This document shows positions 7,632 through 16,079 of a stretch of DNA of 64,000 nucleotides, piece by piece. The stretch lies in the NCBI RefSeq assembly GCF_000429185.2, contig NZ_AUBJ02000001.1, positions 3,224,001 through 3,288,000 on the forward strand. Reading direction: 5' to 3'. This DNA comes from Actinoalloteichus caeruleus DSM 43889. Lineage in GTDB: Bacteria > Actinomycetota > Actinomycetes > Mycobacteriales > Pseudonocardiaceae. The translations under genes were made by a program, and so were the position numbers. Every line of letters starts with the position of its first letter. Position 1 is the first letter of the stretch. The notes under the pieces were generated by a model that searched no databases, was not told where the DNA came from, and was given only the letters and a program-made list of their open reading frames with translations.

Positions 7632-8327
7632 ATGCCCCGACCACTGATCCCCAACAGACCGGACGCGATCCTCGACGCCGCCGAGGCCCTCGTCCTGGAA
7701 CACGGCTACGACCGCATGACGATCGACCGCATCGCCGCTCGCGCCGGGATCGGGAAGGGCGCCGTCTACCGGGAGTACGACAGCAAGCCCGCCGTGCTCG
7801 ACGCACTGCTCCGCCGGTCGATGCGACGACTCGTCGCCACCGTGCGACGTCGGGTCGTCGAGCACGAGGGGACGGTGGGGCTGAGCCTCGCGTGGCGCCT
7901 CGGCCTGAACGCGTTGCGGGCCGACCCGCTGATGCTGCGCTGCTACCTCGGTGACACCGACCTGCTCGGCTCCTACGTCCGCTCCGTCGAGGACGACCGG
8001 TACGTCTCCCGGCGGCGGTGGCTGGTCGAGTACCTGACGGCCATCCAGCGGGCGGGCGCCCTCGACGCCGAGGTCGATCCGGACGCCCTGGCCATCGTGC
8101 TCAGCTCCATCAGCATCGGTCTCATCTCGGCGTCCTCGGTGGTCGGGCCCATCAGCCCCGAGCAGTTCGACCGGGCGGTCGAACTGGTCATCACCCTCGT
8201 CGAACGCGGCCTCGAGGCGAACACCGCTCCCGACCCGGAACGGACCCGCCAGGCCCAGTTCGGACAGCTCGACCTGATCTCCCACCAGCTCGACCCCGCC
8301 ACCACGACAGAGGAGCACCCCTCATGA
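7632..8327 (+). CDS. TetR-family transcriptional regulator
   Basis: 231 residues. The N-terminal HTH spans about residues 9-55: ILDAAEALVLEHGYDRMTID, RIAARAGIGKGAVYREYDSK; the ligand-binding C-terminal half is divergent as usual. The frame is open back to 6951 but conserved sequence begins at ATG 7632, behind GGAGAGG. Its stop overlaps the start of the alpha/beta hydrolase gene (ATGA at 8324-8327), so the two form a coupled pair, and a perfect palindrome lies just upstream. It most likely represses this pair in response to a small molecule handled by the hydrolase; the ligand is unknown. Confidence 0.88.
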   Translation: MPRPLIPNRPDAILDAAEALVLEHGYDRMTIDRIAARAGIGKGAVYREYDSKPAVLDALLRRSMRRLVATVRRRVVEHEGTVGLSLAWRLGLNALRADPLMLRCYLGDTDLLGSYVRSVEDDRYVSRRRWLVEYLTAIQRAGALDAEVDPDALAIVLSSISIGLISASSVVGPISPEQFDRAVELVITLVERGLEANTAPDPERTRQAQFGQLDLISHQLDPATTTEEHPS

Positions 8328-9232
8328 CACGGTCCATCTTCGAGTCGTCGGCGGACCTCAGCCTGGCCGGCGGACCCATCCGGCTGCACCAGGCCGGGCC
8401 CAAGGGCGCTCCCCCCGTGCTGCTGCTGCACGGCGCGATGCTGGACACCTCCGAGTACACCTGGCGCGGGATCCTGCCGGGCCTGGCCAGGGCGCACCGG
8501 GTGCACGCGATCGACTGGCCCCGGCACGGCGGCAGCCGCCCCTGGCAACGAGGTCGCCGCATCACCCAGGAACTCCTCGAACAGATCATCACCGAACTGC
8601 TCGACCACCTGGGCATCGCGAAGGTGACGTTGGTCGGCCTGTCCATGGGCGGCGGCGTCGGGCTCGGCTACGCGTTGAACAACCCCGACCGGGTCGAGCG
8701 CGTCGCGGCGTTGGCGCCGGGCGGTGTCGGCGCGCGCCGCCCCTGGCAGTTCCTGACCTGGCTCACGCTGCGCACCCCGGGCATGCTGCGGTCGACGAGC
8801 TGGTTCCTCGCCCGCGACACCACCTACCTCCGGAAGTCGATGCGTGGTTTCCTCACCGCCGGTGAGGACACCCAGCACTTCGAGACCCTCCACGAACTCG
8901 CCCACGCCGAGTCGGTGGCCAAGCACCGGCACCGCGAGCCGGCGTTGGACGACTGGCAGGTGCTCTCCTACGGCCCGTGGCGGATGGCGCTCGACCACAC
9001 CCCGCGGCTGCCGGGGCTCCGGATGCCGGTCCTGTGGATCCGGGGTGACGAGGACCCGCTCGTCGGCCACTCGGAGCTGGCCACCGCCCACCAGTTGGCC
9101 CCCGACTCCCGCTTCGTGACGCTCACCGACGCCGGCCACGTGGCCCCGCTGGACAAGCCCGCCGAGGTGACCACCCTGCTGCTGGACTTCCTCGCCGAGG
9201 AGCGCGCGGAGGACACCGCACCCCGGGCCTGA
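8324..9232 (+). CDS. alpha/beta hydrolase
   Basis: 302 residues with the full alpha/beta hydrolase signature: oxyanion-hole segment VLLLHGAMLD (about 36-45), nucleophile elbow GLSMGGG (Ser near 107), catalytic Asp in RGDEDPLVG and His in DAGHVAPLDKP near the end. There is no signal peptide, so it is probably cytoplasmic. Substrate cannot be told from sequence; esterase, lactonase or C-C hydrolase activity are all possible. Start ATG 8324 overlaps the TetR stop; longer in-frame extension (to 8018) overlaps the regulator and is rejected. Confidence 0.88.
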   Translation: MTRSIFESSADLSLAGGPIRLHQAGPKGAPPVLLLHGAMLDTSEYTWRGILPGLARAHRVHAIDWPRHGGSRPWQRGRRITQELLEQIITELLDHLGIAKVTLVGLSMGGGVGLGYALNNPDRVERVAALAPGGVGARRPWQFLTWLTLRTPGMLRSTSWFLARDTTYLRKSMRGFLTAGEDTQHFETLHELAHAESVAKHRHREPALDDWQVLSYGPWRMALDHTPRLPGLRMPVLWIRGDEDPLVGHSELATAHQLAPDSRFVTLTDAGHVAPLDKPAEVTTLLLDFLAEERAEDTAPRA

Positions 9233-9511
9233 CGCGCCCTTCGGACCAGCTGACCCGCGCGAGCGGTGAGTGACCGACGGACGCCACGTGGACCGGCCAC
9301 CGCGTTCCTCTCGCGGGCTGGCCGGGGAGCCGGTGCGCGCGTCGCGGAGCGCGCGGCTCCCCTCGCCGGGGCTCCCGCTCGACGTCCGCACCCCTCCCGG
9401 TGCCACCCCGGCGCCGGGAGGCAGGGGCTCGGCGGGTCGGCGTGCCGCACGAGCGGCGGACGGCCTGGGGCCGGGCAGTCCACCAGCCGGCGAGCCGGGC
9501 CGCCGCTCGCG
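9233..9511. other. convergent intergenic gap, no gene seen
   Basis: 279 very GC-rich bases between the convergent hydrolase and TetR genes. Several short self-complementary GC stretches occur but no clear terminator with a U-tract, and no reading frame shows family resemblance. Confidence 0.5.
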
Positions 9512-10312
9512 TCACCCCGGGGGTTCGGCCATGCGGGTTGATCGCAGGAAGGCCGCCGTGAACTCCTCCACCGCCCGGTCGGTGGAGGGCAGCTCGTCAC
9601 CGAGCGACGGGGCCAGCACGGGTCGCAGCAGCAGGTGCATGAGCATGGGGCCGACCAGCAGTTGGACGAGCAGCGGCATCGGCAGTGGCCGCACCCTCCC
9701 GGCTCGCACCTCGCCCATCACGAGTTCCCCGACGCTGCCGAAGAGGCGGGGGAAGTTCTCCTGGAGGAACTCGCCGGCCGGGCCGCCGGGCCGGCTGAGC
9801 ATGTCACCGAAGATCGCCGGGATGACGCGCGGTTCCCGCTGGAACGCCGCGACCACCGCGCGGTAGATGGCGCGGACGGTGTCCTCCGTGGTGGCGGGCG
9901 GGTCACGCCGGAGGGAGTCGAGCGCCAGCACCGGGCTGTACCTGTCGAACACCGCCCCGAGCAGACCGTCCCGCCCCCCGAACACCGTGTGCAGGCTGGG
10001 CAGGGAGCAGCGCGCCTCCGCGGCCACCGCGTCCAGGGTCACCGCGCCGAGCCCCCGCTCGCCGATGAGGGTGGCCGCCGCCTCCACCGCCCGCTCCCGC
10101 ACTGGTCGGCGACCACCGGGGTCGATCCCCGCATCGCGGACCGCCTCGTCCAGGCGAGCGCGGGTGCCGCCCAGCCGCCGCAGCAACGTGCTGCGGGAGA
10201 TGCCGGCCGCCTCGGCGATGGCGGTCAGGGGTACGTCGGCGACGTCCTGCCCGCGCTCCCGGCTCGCGGCCAGCGCCGCCTGGACGAGTTCCGAACCCAC
10301 CTGCTCCGACAT
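9512..10312 (-). CDS. TetR-type regulator with two tandem HTH units
   Basis: 266 residues. Two DNA-binding units can be read in sequence: residues about 8-55 (VPLTAIAEAAGISRSTLLRR with LDEAVRDAG) and about 64-112 (AVEAAATLIGERGLGAVTLD, VAAEARCSLPSLHTVFGGRD), followed by one C-terminal regulatory domain with FGDMLSRPGGPAGEF. A normal TetR has a single N-terminal HTH. Start ATG 10312 has GAGGAGGGG upstream. It is divergent from the flavin monooxygenase gene at 10549, and the 236-base interval contains a promoter and short dyad, so it probably controls that gene. Confidence 0.82.
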   Translation of the reverse strand: MSEQVGSELVQAALAASRERGQDVADVPLTAIAEAAGISRSTLLRRLGGTRARLDEAVRDAGIDPGGRRPVRERAVEAAATLIGERGLGAVTLDAVAAEARCSLPSLHTVFGGRDGLLGAVFDRYSPVLALDSLRRDPPATTEDTVRAIYRAVVAAFQREPRVIPAIFGDMLSRPGGPAGEFLQENFPRLFGSVGELVMGEVRAGRVRPLPMPLLVQLLVGPMLMHLLLRPVLAPSLGDELPSTDRAVEEFTAAFLRSTRMAEPPG

Positions 10313-10477
10313 GGTCCCCTCCTCGGCGCACCGCGACCCTACCGTTCGCCGCACGGGCACGAGCGGACTCGGATGACCGGGCACGGGGGGACCGCGTCGG
10401 CGCGATCGACCACGGCTCGCCGCCGCACGACATCCCCGCGGCCTCGCCGGAGTCGGGCGGTCACGACAACCTCGGGG

Positions 10478-10508
10478 TTGACACGTGGCACTTCGATATA
10501 CATATCAT
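10478..10508 (+). promoter_or_regulatory. promoter with dyad before the monooxygenase
   Basis: TTGACA (10478-10483) is a perfect -35; CATATC at 10501-10506 (17-base spacer) or TATCAT at 10503-10508 (19-base) is the -10. GATAT-AC-ATATC (10495-10506) is an inverted repeat sitting on the -10 and could be a repressor site. The AT-rich patch stands out against the surrounding GC. Confidence 0.6.
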
Positions 10509-10548
10509 CGTTCCAGATTTCACCGACGACGACGGTGAGGGGACGACG

Positions 10549-11772
10549 ATGACGACGAGCACGGTTCTCATCGCGGGGGGTGGACCGGCCGGCATGACGC
10601 TGGGCCTGCTCCTCGCCCGCGCGGGCATCCAGGTCACCGTGCTGGAGAAGCACGCCGACTTCCTGCGGGACTTCCGGGGCGACACGGTTCATCCGTCCAC
10701 CCAACGCCTGCTCGACGAGTTGGGTCTCGGAGACGCCTTCCGGGCGCTGCCGCAGACCCCGCTGGGGAACCTCCTCCTCCCCGGTCCGGGTGGCGACCCG
10801 GTCACGATCGCCGACTTCACGCTCCTCCGGGGGACCCACCGGGAGGTGCGGATGGTGCCGCAGTGGGACCTGCTGAACCTGCTGGCGGAGGCGGCGAGCC
10901 AGGAACGCACCTTCACCCTGCGCCGGAACACCGAGGTGATCGACCTGGTCCGGTCACACGGGAAGGTCGCGGGAGTGCGGTACCGGACCAGCGACGGCGA
11001 GGAGGGCGTCCTCCACGCCGACCTCACCGTCGCCTGCGACGGCCGCGCCTCGGTGCTGCGACGCGCGGCCGGGCTGCGACCCGTGGAGTACCCGGTGCCG
11101 CTGGACGCGTGGTGGTTCCGCCTGCCCCGCACCGACGACGGCACGGCCGTCCCGGCCCTCATCCCGAGGTCCGTGGACGGTGCGATGCTGCTCGTCCTCG
11201 CCAGGGAGGGTTTCCAGCAGCTCGCCTTCCTCGCGGCCAAGGGGCGGGATCCGGAGCTCCGGGCGGAAGGGGTCGAGGCGTTCCGGCGGCGGATCGCCGC
11301 GATCCGACCCGACCTCGCCGAGGAGTCGGGGGCACTGCGGAGCATGGACGACGTGCACCTGCTCGACGTCAAGTTGAACCGGCTCCGCCGGTGGTCGGTC
11401 CCCGGCCTGCTCTGCATCGGCGACGCCGCGCACGCGATGTCCCCGGCGGGCGGCGTGGGCATCAACCTCGCCGTGCAGGACGCCGTGGCCACCGCCCGCC
11501 TGCTGGCCGACCCGTTGCGACGGGGTCACGTCACGCCCCGCGACCTCGCGAGCGTCCAGCGACGACGCCGGATGCCCACGGTCGTGATCCAGGCGTTGCA
11601 ACGGGTGCTGCACCGGTCCGTCATCGCGCCGGCGTTCTCGGGGAGGCGGACGAACCCTCCCCGGCCGCTGGTCGCGGTGGTGCGCCGCGTCCCCGCCGCT
11701 CGGCGGGCGCTGGCAGCGTTGATCGGCTTCGGCCCGCGCCCGGAGCGGGCGCCCGCGTTCGCCCGACGTTGA
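10549..11772 (+). CDS. FAD-dependent monooxygenase
   Basis: 407-residue class A flavoprotein hydroxylase-like enzyme. Visible motifs: N-terminal dinucleotide fold LIAGGGPAGMTLG (about 7-19) with VLEKH binding FAD ribose, FRGDTVHPST, the DG motif CDGRASVLRRAAG (about 165), and the second FAD motif GDAAHAMSPAGGVGINLA near 290. Such enzymes insert oxygen into aromatic or antibiotic-like substrates with NAD(P)H; the substrate here is unknown. ATG 10549 follows GAGGGG. The divergent tandem-HTH TetR gene suggests inducible expression, as in xenobiotic or antibiotic-modifying systems; that is inference. Confidence 0.88.
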   Translation: MTTSTVLIAGGGPAGMTLGLLLARAGIQVTVLEKHADFLRDFRGDTVHPSTQRLLDELGLGDAFRALPQTPLGNLLLPGPGGDPVTIADFTLLRGTHREVRMVPQWDLLNLLAEAASQERTFTLRRNTEVIDLVRSHGKVAGVRYRTSDGEEGVLHADLTVACDGRASVLRRAAGLRPVEYPVPLDAWWFRLPRTDDGTAVPALIPRSVDGAMLLVLAREGFQQLAFLAAKGRDPELRAEGVEAFRRRIAAIRPDLAEESGALRSMDDVHLLDVKLNRLRRWSVPGLLCIGDAAHAMSPAGGVGINLAVQDAVATARLLADPLRRGHVTPRDLASVQRRRRMPTVVIQALQRVLHRSVIAPAFSGRRTNPPRPLVAVVRRVPAARRALAALIGFGPRPERAPAFARR

Positions 11773-11941
11773 GAGGGACGGGACACGGGGGCGAACAGCT
11801 CCCTTCCCACCCACTGGGAAATGACCGCCGCCACCGGGCGCTCTTCCGTCCCACCAGTCTCGCTATCGCCCGAACGGGGGATACCCTTCGGCTCGGCCCC
11901 GGTGCCGGTTGGCGGACGGGGACCCGGCGGAGAGGACGATG

Positions 11942-12925
11942 ATGTCGACACCACCACAGGGCGCGGTCGCCCGCGTCGCCGAGCTGGCCGGTCGCTGGTT
12001 CGGTGTCCTCGTGATCCTCGGCGCGGCGGTCGGGCTCGCCCTCCCCGGCCCCACCGCGACACTCGCCCCCTCCGTGCCGCTGCTGCTCGGCGTGATCATG
12101 TTCGGGATGGGCCTCACCCTGCGGCCCGCCGACTTCGCCCTGGTGCTCCGGAGGCCGTGGGCGGTGGGGATCGGGATCGTGGCCCAGTTCGCGGTCATGC
12201 CCGTCGCCGGCTGGCTGGTGGGCACGCTGCTCGGGCTGACCGGCGCCCTGCTGGTCGGCATGGTGCTGGTCGGCTCGGCACCGGGAGGCACCTCCTCCAA
12301 CGTCATCGTGTTCCTCGCCAAGGGGGACGTGGCGCTCTCGGTCACGATGACCTCGGTCTCCACCCTGCTGGCTCCGGTGATGACCCCGCTGCTCGTGCTG
12401 TGGCTGGCCGGGTCGAGCCTCCCGGTGGACACGGCGGGGCTGCTCTTCTCGATCGTTCAGACGGTGCTGGTGCCGGTGGTCGCGGGCATCCTGCTGCGGG
12501 TGTTCGCCAGCCGCCTCGTCGCCCACATGCTGCCCGTGCTCCCACTGGTCTCGGTGACCGGTGTGGTCCTCGTGGTCGCCAGCGTCGTCGGGGCGAACGC
12601 GGACGCCGTGATCAGCAGTGGCGCGCTGCTGATGCTCGCCGTGGTCCTGCACAACGGCATCGGCTACCTGCTGGGCTACCTCGCCGCGCGGGCCGCCCGC
12701 CTGGACGAGGCCTCCCGGCGCGCCGTCAGCGTGGAGATCGGCATGCAGAACTCGGGCCTGGCGGCGAGCCTCGCGACCGTGCACTTCACCCCGCTCGCGG
12801 CCCTGCCGGCCGCGCTGTTCTCGGTCTGGCACAACATCTCCGGCGCGGCCATCGCCTCGTTCTGGGCCCGCCGGCCGACCAGGGACGACCGGGACGACAG
12901 GACGCCCGCCACCGGGACCGGCTGA
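11942..12925 (+). CDS. bile acid:sodium symporter (BASS) family protein
   Basis: 327-residue integral membrane protein with about nine to ten hydrophobic segments. BASS/NTCP motifs are present: IMFGMGLTL, GSAPGGTSSNVIVFLAKGDV (crossover region), and EIGMQNSGLAASLA in the second half. Family members move bile acids, pantoate, pyruvate or other organic anions with Na+; the substrate is not predictable here. Two ATGs occur at 11939 and 11942; the second fits the GGAGAGG site better. It stands alone on the plus strand after the monooxygenase, 169 bases apart. Confidence 0.88.
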   Translation: MSTPPQGAVARVAELAGRWFGVLVILGAAVGLALPGPTATLAPSVPLLLGVIMFGMGLTLRPADFALVLRRPWAVGIGIVAQFAVMPVAGWLVGTLLGLTGALLVGMVLVGSAPGGTSSNVIVFLAKGDVALSVTMTSVSTLLAPVMTPLLVLWLAGSSLPVDTAGLLFSIVQTVLVPVVAGILLRVFASRLVAHMLPVLPLVSVTGVVLVVASVVGANADAVISSGALLMLAVVLHNGIGYLLGYLAARAARLDEASRRAVSVEIGMQNSGLAASLATVHFTPLAALPAALFSVWHNISGAAIASFWARRPTRDDRDDRTPATGTG

Positions 12926-13379
12926 GGTGACCGAGGTCGGGTACGCGTCCCGCACGGCGCCGAACGGGTGAAGGGCGAGTCCTCTCCCCTCCACCACCCC
13001 TGACCGGGGCACGTACCGCTCGGGCGCCCGAGGCACCCCGGCCTGGCCCGCTCCCCGGAGCGGCGGCACCGGGCCGCTCCTCCTCCGCGCCGAAGCAGCC
13101 ACGGCACGCGCCCACCCACCCGCCGAGGACACCGTGCCAGCGGGAACCGGGGCCGGGCTCGGCATCACTGGGTCGGTCTCCGCGACCGCCCGAGCCGGGC
13201 CGTGGCGGACGGACCACCGGGGCGATCGGCCCCGGTCCGACGAGGCCTGGCACGCTGCCCGGACCAGCCCACCCGGTCGGGGATCGTGGGACCTCGCACG
13301 GTCAGCGGAGCGGTGGCCCCGCCCACGGCGACCGTCCCCGGTCCGGACGACCCGGCCCGATCTCGAACAGGGGTACCCC
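12926..13379. other. 454-bp intergenic region, no supported gene
   Basis: No frame on either strand shows recognisable protein. The frame of the following nucleotidyltransferase is open through part of it (from 13134), but that stretch is Arg/Pro-rich and not family-like. No clear promoter or repeat was identified. Confidence 0.45.
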
Positions 13380-14144
13380 GTGACCGACAGCGCGTTCCTC
13401 ACCGCGATCGCCGACACCCTGCACGCCCTCCCCGGCGTCCACGCCGTCTCCCTGGGCGGGTCGCGCGCCCAGGGGAGGGAGCGCCCGGATTCCGACTGGG
13501 ACCTGGCGCTCTACTACCGGGGGGCGTTCGACCCCGAGGACCTGCGATCGGTGGGCTGGGAGGGCGAGGTCTCCGAGCTGGGCGCCTGGGGCGGCGGCGT
13601 GTTCAACGGCGGCGCATGGCTCCGGGTGGAGGGCAGGGCCGTCGACGTGCACTACCGCGATCTCGACGTCGTGGACGCCCAGATGGCGCGCGCCAGCCGG
13701 GGCGAGTTCGACATCGAGCCCCTGATGTTCCACCTGGCCGGTATCCCCACCTACCTGGTGGTCGGCGAACTCGGCCTGCACCGCGTCCTACGGGGGACCC
13801 TCCCCCGCGTGGACTACCCGGAGGCGTTGCGCCGCTCGGCGCCGGCGGTGTGGTCGGCCAGGGCGGACCTCACGCTCGACTACGCCGAGCACAACCACGC
13901 CCGCGCCGCCCGTGCCACCCAGTGCCTGGGTGGCATCGCCGTGGCCGCGACCCAGTACGCGCACGCCATCCTCGCCGCCCGGGGCGAATGGGTGACCAAC
14001 GAGAAGGACCTGCTCTCCCGGGCGGGTCTCGACGTCCTCCACGGGGAGGTGCTGGCCGCGCGGGGCGAGCCGGACGCGCTGCGCGCCCTGGTCCGGGACA
14101 CCAGGGTCCGGGGTCAGGCCCTGGTGCGCGACGCGACGGGCTGA
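13380..14144 (+). CDS. nucleotidyltransferase-domain protein
   Basis: 254 residues. The polymerase-beta-like nucleotidyltransferase motif is at residues about 19-40: the G-S pair in SLGGSRAQG followed by RPDSDWDLALYY (metal-binding D-x-D). A later VDVHYRDLD supplies the third acidic position. The C-terminal half (TLDYAEHNHARAARATQCLG) is helical, as in kanamycin-type and DUF4037-like proteins. It could modify a small molecule such as an aminoglycoside or act in another nucleotidyl transfer; no target is evident. GTG 13380 behind AGGGG is chosen as the first start with conserved sequence after it. Confidence 0.78.
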   Translation: MTDSAFLTAIADTLHALPGVHAVSLGGSRAQGRERPDSDWDLALYYRGAFDPEDLRSVGWEGEVSELGAWGGGVFNGGAWLRVEGRAVDVHYRDLDVVDAQMARASRGEFDIEPLMFHLAGIPTYLVVGELGLHRVLRGTLPRVDYPEALRRSAPAVWSARADLTLDYAEHNHARAARATQCLGGIAVAATQYAHAILAARGEWVTNEKDLLSRAGLDVLHGEVLAARGEPDALRALVRDTRVRGQALVRDATG

Positions 14145-14199
14145 GGGCGCGTGCGCGGCGTCCTCGGGGCGGGCACCGGGAGCCGTCGTGGAGCCCAGG

Positions 14200-15060
14200 T
14201 CACCCCGCGCCGCGCAGCCAGTCGCCGACCAGGCGGACGAGCACCGTGCCGCCCCGGTCGGTCAGGTGCAGGTTGTCCGAGTACACCCCGCCAGCCGACG
14301 ACGAGACGCGGGCGGCGGTGCTGACGGCCGGACTCGCCGCACCCTCCGGTGGGGTCGGGCGCACCGCCCCGACCCGCTCGGCCCGCTCGCCCGGGGAGGG
14401 CGGTGGGGGGGTCGTCCACCCCAGCATCTCCCGGACCTCGGCGCCCACCGGCAGCAGGGTGACGCCGTGCTGTTCCGCGAGGTCCCTGATCACCTCGTTG
14501 TAGCCGGGCAGGCGGCGGTTCGCGTCGCTGTCCCGGTCCGGCCCGAGCGGGGGGAGGGTGCCCACCGCGAGGCGCGCGTCGGTTCCCTCGCGGGTCCGTG
14601 CCAGGATGGCGTCCAGGTTGGCCCGGTAACGGTCGAGGGGGACGCCGGTGCGGACGTCGTTCGTGCCGATCAGGACGGTGACGGCATCCGGATCGCAGGC
14701 GACGACATCCCGGTCCACCCGGGCCAGCAGGTCCGCGCTCGTGTCACCGTTCACGCCGGCGTTGACGAAACGGATCCCGGCCGGGCCGAGACGCTCGCGG
14801 AGCGCGCCGACCCAGTCCGAGCTCACCGAGCCCCGGGTCATGCTCGCGCCGGCCGTGACCACCAGGTAGTCCTCGGACGTGCCGCACCTGGCCGCGTTCG
14901 GGTCGGTCGGCGGCGAACTCGCCTTCCCACCGAGGCCGGCCACCCCGATCAACAGCGCGCACAGGGTGAGCGCGCTCGCGACGGGGCGGGACCGGCGTGG
15001 GCTCGGTGGTCCACTCCGCGTCTCCGCGCTCGTCCGGGTCGAGTCGTCCTCTCGCACCAC
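14200..15060 (-). CDS. secreted or membrane-anchored SGNH/GDSL hydrolase
   Basis: 286 residues. An Arg-rich N-terminus precedes a hydrophobic segment ASALTLCALLIGVAGLGG (about 27-44), a signal peptide or anchor. SGNH blocks: block I VVTAGASMTRG (Gly-Ala-Ser instead of Gly-Asp-Ser), block II VNAGVNGDTS, block III GTNDV, block V YSDNLHLTDRG with Asp and His. All catalytic positions (Ser, Gly, Asn, His) are present. Likely an extracytoplasmic esterase acting on lipids or cell-wall esters. GTG 15060 is used because GGAGG lies seven bases upstream; an in-frame GTG at 15132 is less likely. Confidence 0.8.
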   Translation of the reverse strand: MVREDDSTRTSAETRSGPPSPRRSRPVASALTLCALLIGVAGLGGKASSPPTDPNAARCGTSEDYLVVTAGASMTRGSVSSDWVGALRERLGPAGIRFVNAGVNGDTSADLLARVDRDVVACDPDAVTVLIGTNDVRTGVPLDRYRANLDAILARTREGTDARLAVGTLPPLGPDRDSDANRRLPGYNEVIRDLAEQHGVTLLPVGAEVREMLGWTTPPPPSPGERAERVGAVRPTPPEGAASPAVSTAARVSSSAGGVYSDNLHLTDRGGTVLVRLVGDWLRGAG

Positions 15061-15440
15061 GACACCTCCGCCGACGGTCGGATCCGCCGTGTCGACATAC
15101 GGCCTCCGCACGGGTTTCCCGAGCGGCCGCACGCCAACCGGTTCATGGCTCCCGCCACAGCGCCGTTCCGCCGCCGCTGGCTCTCCGCCGGCGGTGGCTG
15201 GTCAGAGGGTCGCATGGACCGGCGTCCGCCGCCGGACGTCGGGCCGGGGGGCTGGCGGAGCCGCATCGACGGCCGCGAGCCGGCCCGACGGGTGGGGAAC
15301 GGGCACGGCGCGGATGCCGTCCGGCTGCTCGCCGAGCCGTCCCCGGTCGCGACCCCCTCGTCGGGCGGCGGGAGGCCCCGACGCCACCGCCACGCCCTGG
15401 ACGTCCTCGGCGTCCGCCCGCTCTCGCGGCAGGGGGAGGG
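15061..15440. other. 380-bp intergenic region, no supported gene
   Basis: Lies between the SGNH hydrolase start and the response-regulator stop, both on the minus strand, so it should hold the hydrolase promoter and any terminator of the two-component operon. No strong promoter, hairpin with U-tract or family-like frame was seen. Confidence 0.4.
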
Positions 15441-16079
15441 TCAGCCCTCGAGGTAGGCGAGCACGGCCAGCACGCGACGGTGCCCGCTGTCCCCCGGCGG
15501 GAGGTCCAGTTTCGCGAAGATGTTCCCGACGTGCTTGTGCACGGCGCGGTCGGTCACGACGAGGCGTTCGGCGATCTCCCCGTTGGCGTAGCCCTGCGCC
15601 ATCAGGCCCAGCACCTCCCGTTCGCGTGGGGTCAGCGTGACCAGCGGCCCCGCACGCCGCGCCAGCAGCTGCTTGACCACCTCGGGGTCCAGCGCGGTGC
15701 CGCCGGCGGCGACCCGGCCCAGCGCGTCCAGGAACTCCCCGATCCGCGCGACCCGGTCCTTGAGCAGGTAGCCGACTCCCCGCGCCCCGTCCGCGACCAG
15801 CTCCCGCGCGTAGGTCCCCTCCACGTACTGGGAGAGCACCAGCACGGGGAGGTCGGGCCGGTCACGACGGGCTCGCAGCGCCGCCCGGACGCCCTCGTCC
15901 CGGAACGACGGCGGGAGCCGGACGTCGACGACGGTGACGTCCGGCCGGTGCTCGGCGACGGCCCGGACGAAGCCATCACCGGTGGTGACCCGGGACACCA
16001 CCTCGTGCCCCGAACTCGTGAGCACCAGCGACAGCCCTTCGGCCAGCAGCACGTTGTCCTCGGCGATCACCACTCGCAC
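15441..16079 (-). CDS. NarL/FixJ-family response regulator
   Basis: 212 residues. Receiver domain at 1-120: acidic pair ED (7-8), phosphoacceptor Asp52 in VVDVRLPP, and Lys in YLLKD near 107. LuxR-type HTH at about 143-205: LTPREREVLGLMAQGYANGE, then LVVTDRAVHKHVGNIFAKL. The start overlaps the histidine-kinase stop by 13 bases, so the two form one operon and a cognate pair. Targets cannot be inferred from the neighbourhood. Receiver proteins of this class dimerise and bind DNA after phosphorylation. Confidence 0.93.
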   Translation of the reverse strand: MRVVIAEDNVLLAEGLSLVLTSSGHEVVSRVTTGDGFVRAVAEHRPDVTVVDVRLPPSFRDEGVRAALRARRDRPDLPVLVLSQYVEGTYARELVADGARGVGYLLKDRVARIGEFLDALGRVAAGGTALDPEVVKQLLARRAGPLVTLTPREREVLGLMAQGYANGEIAERLVVTDRAVHKHVGNIFAKLDLPPGDSGHRRVLAVLAYLEG

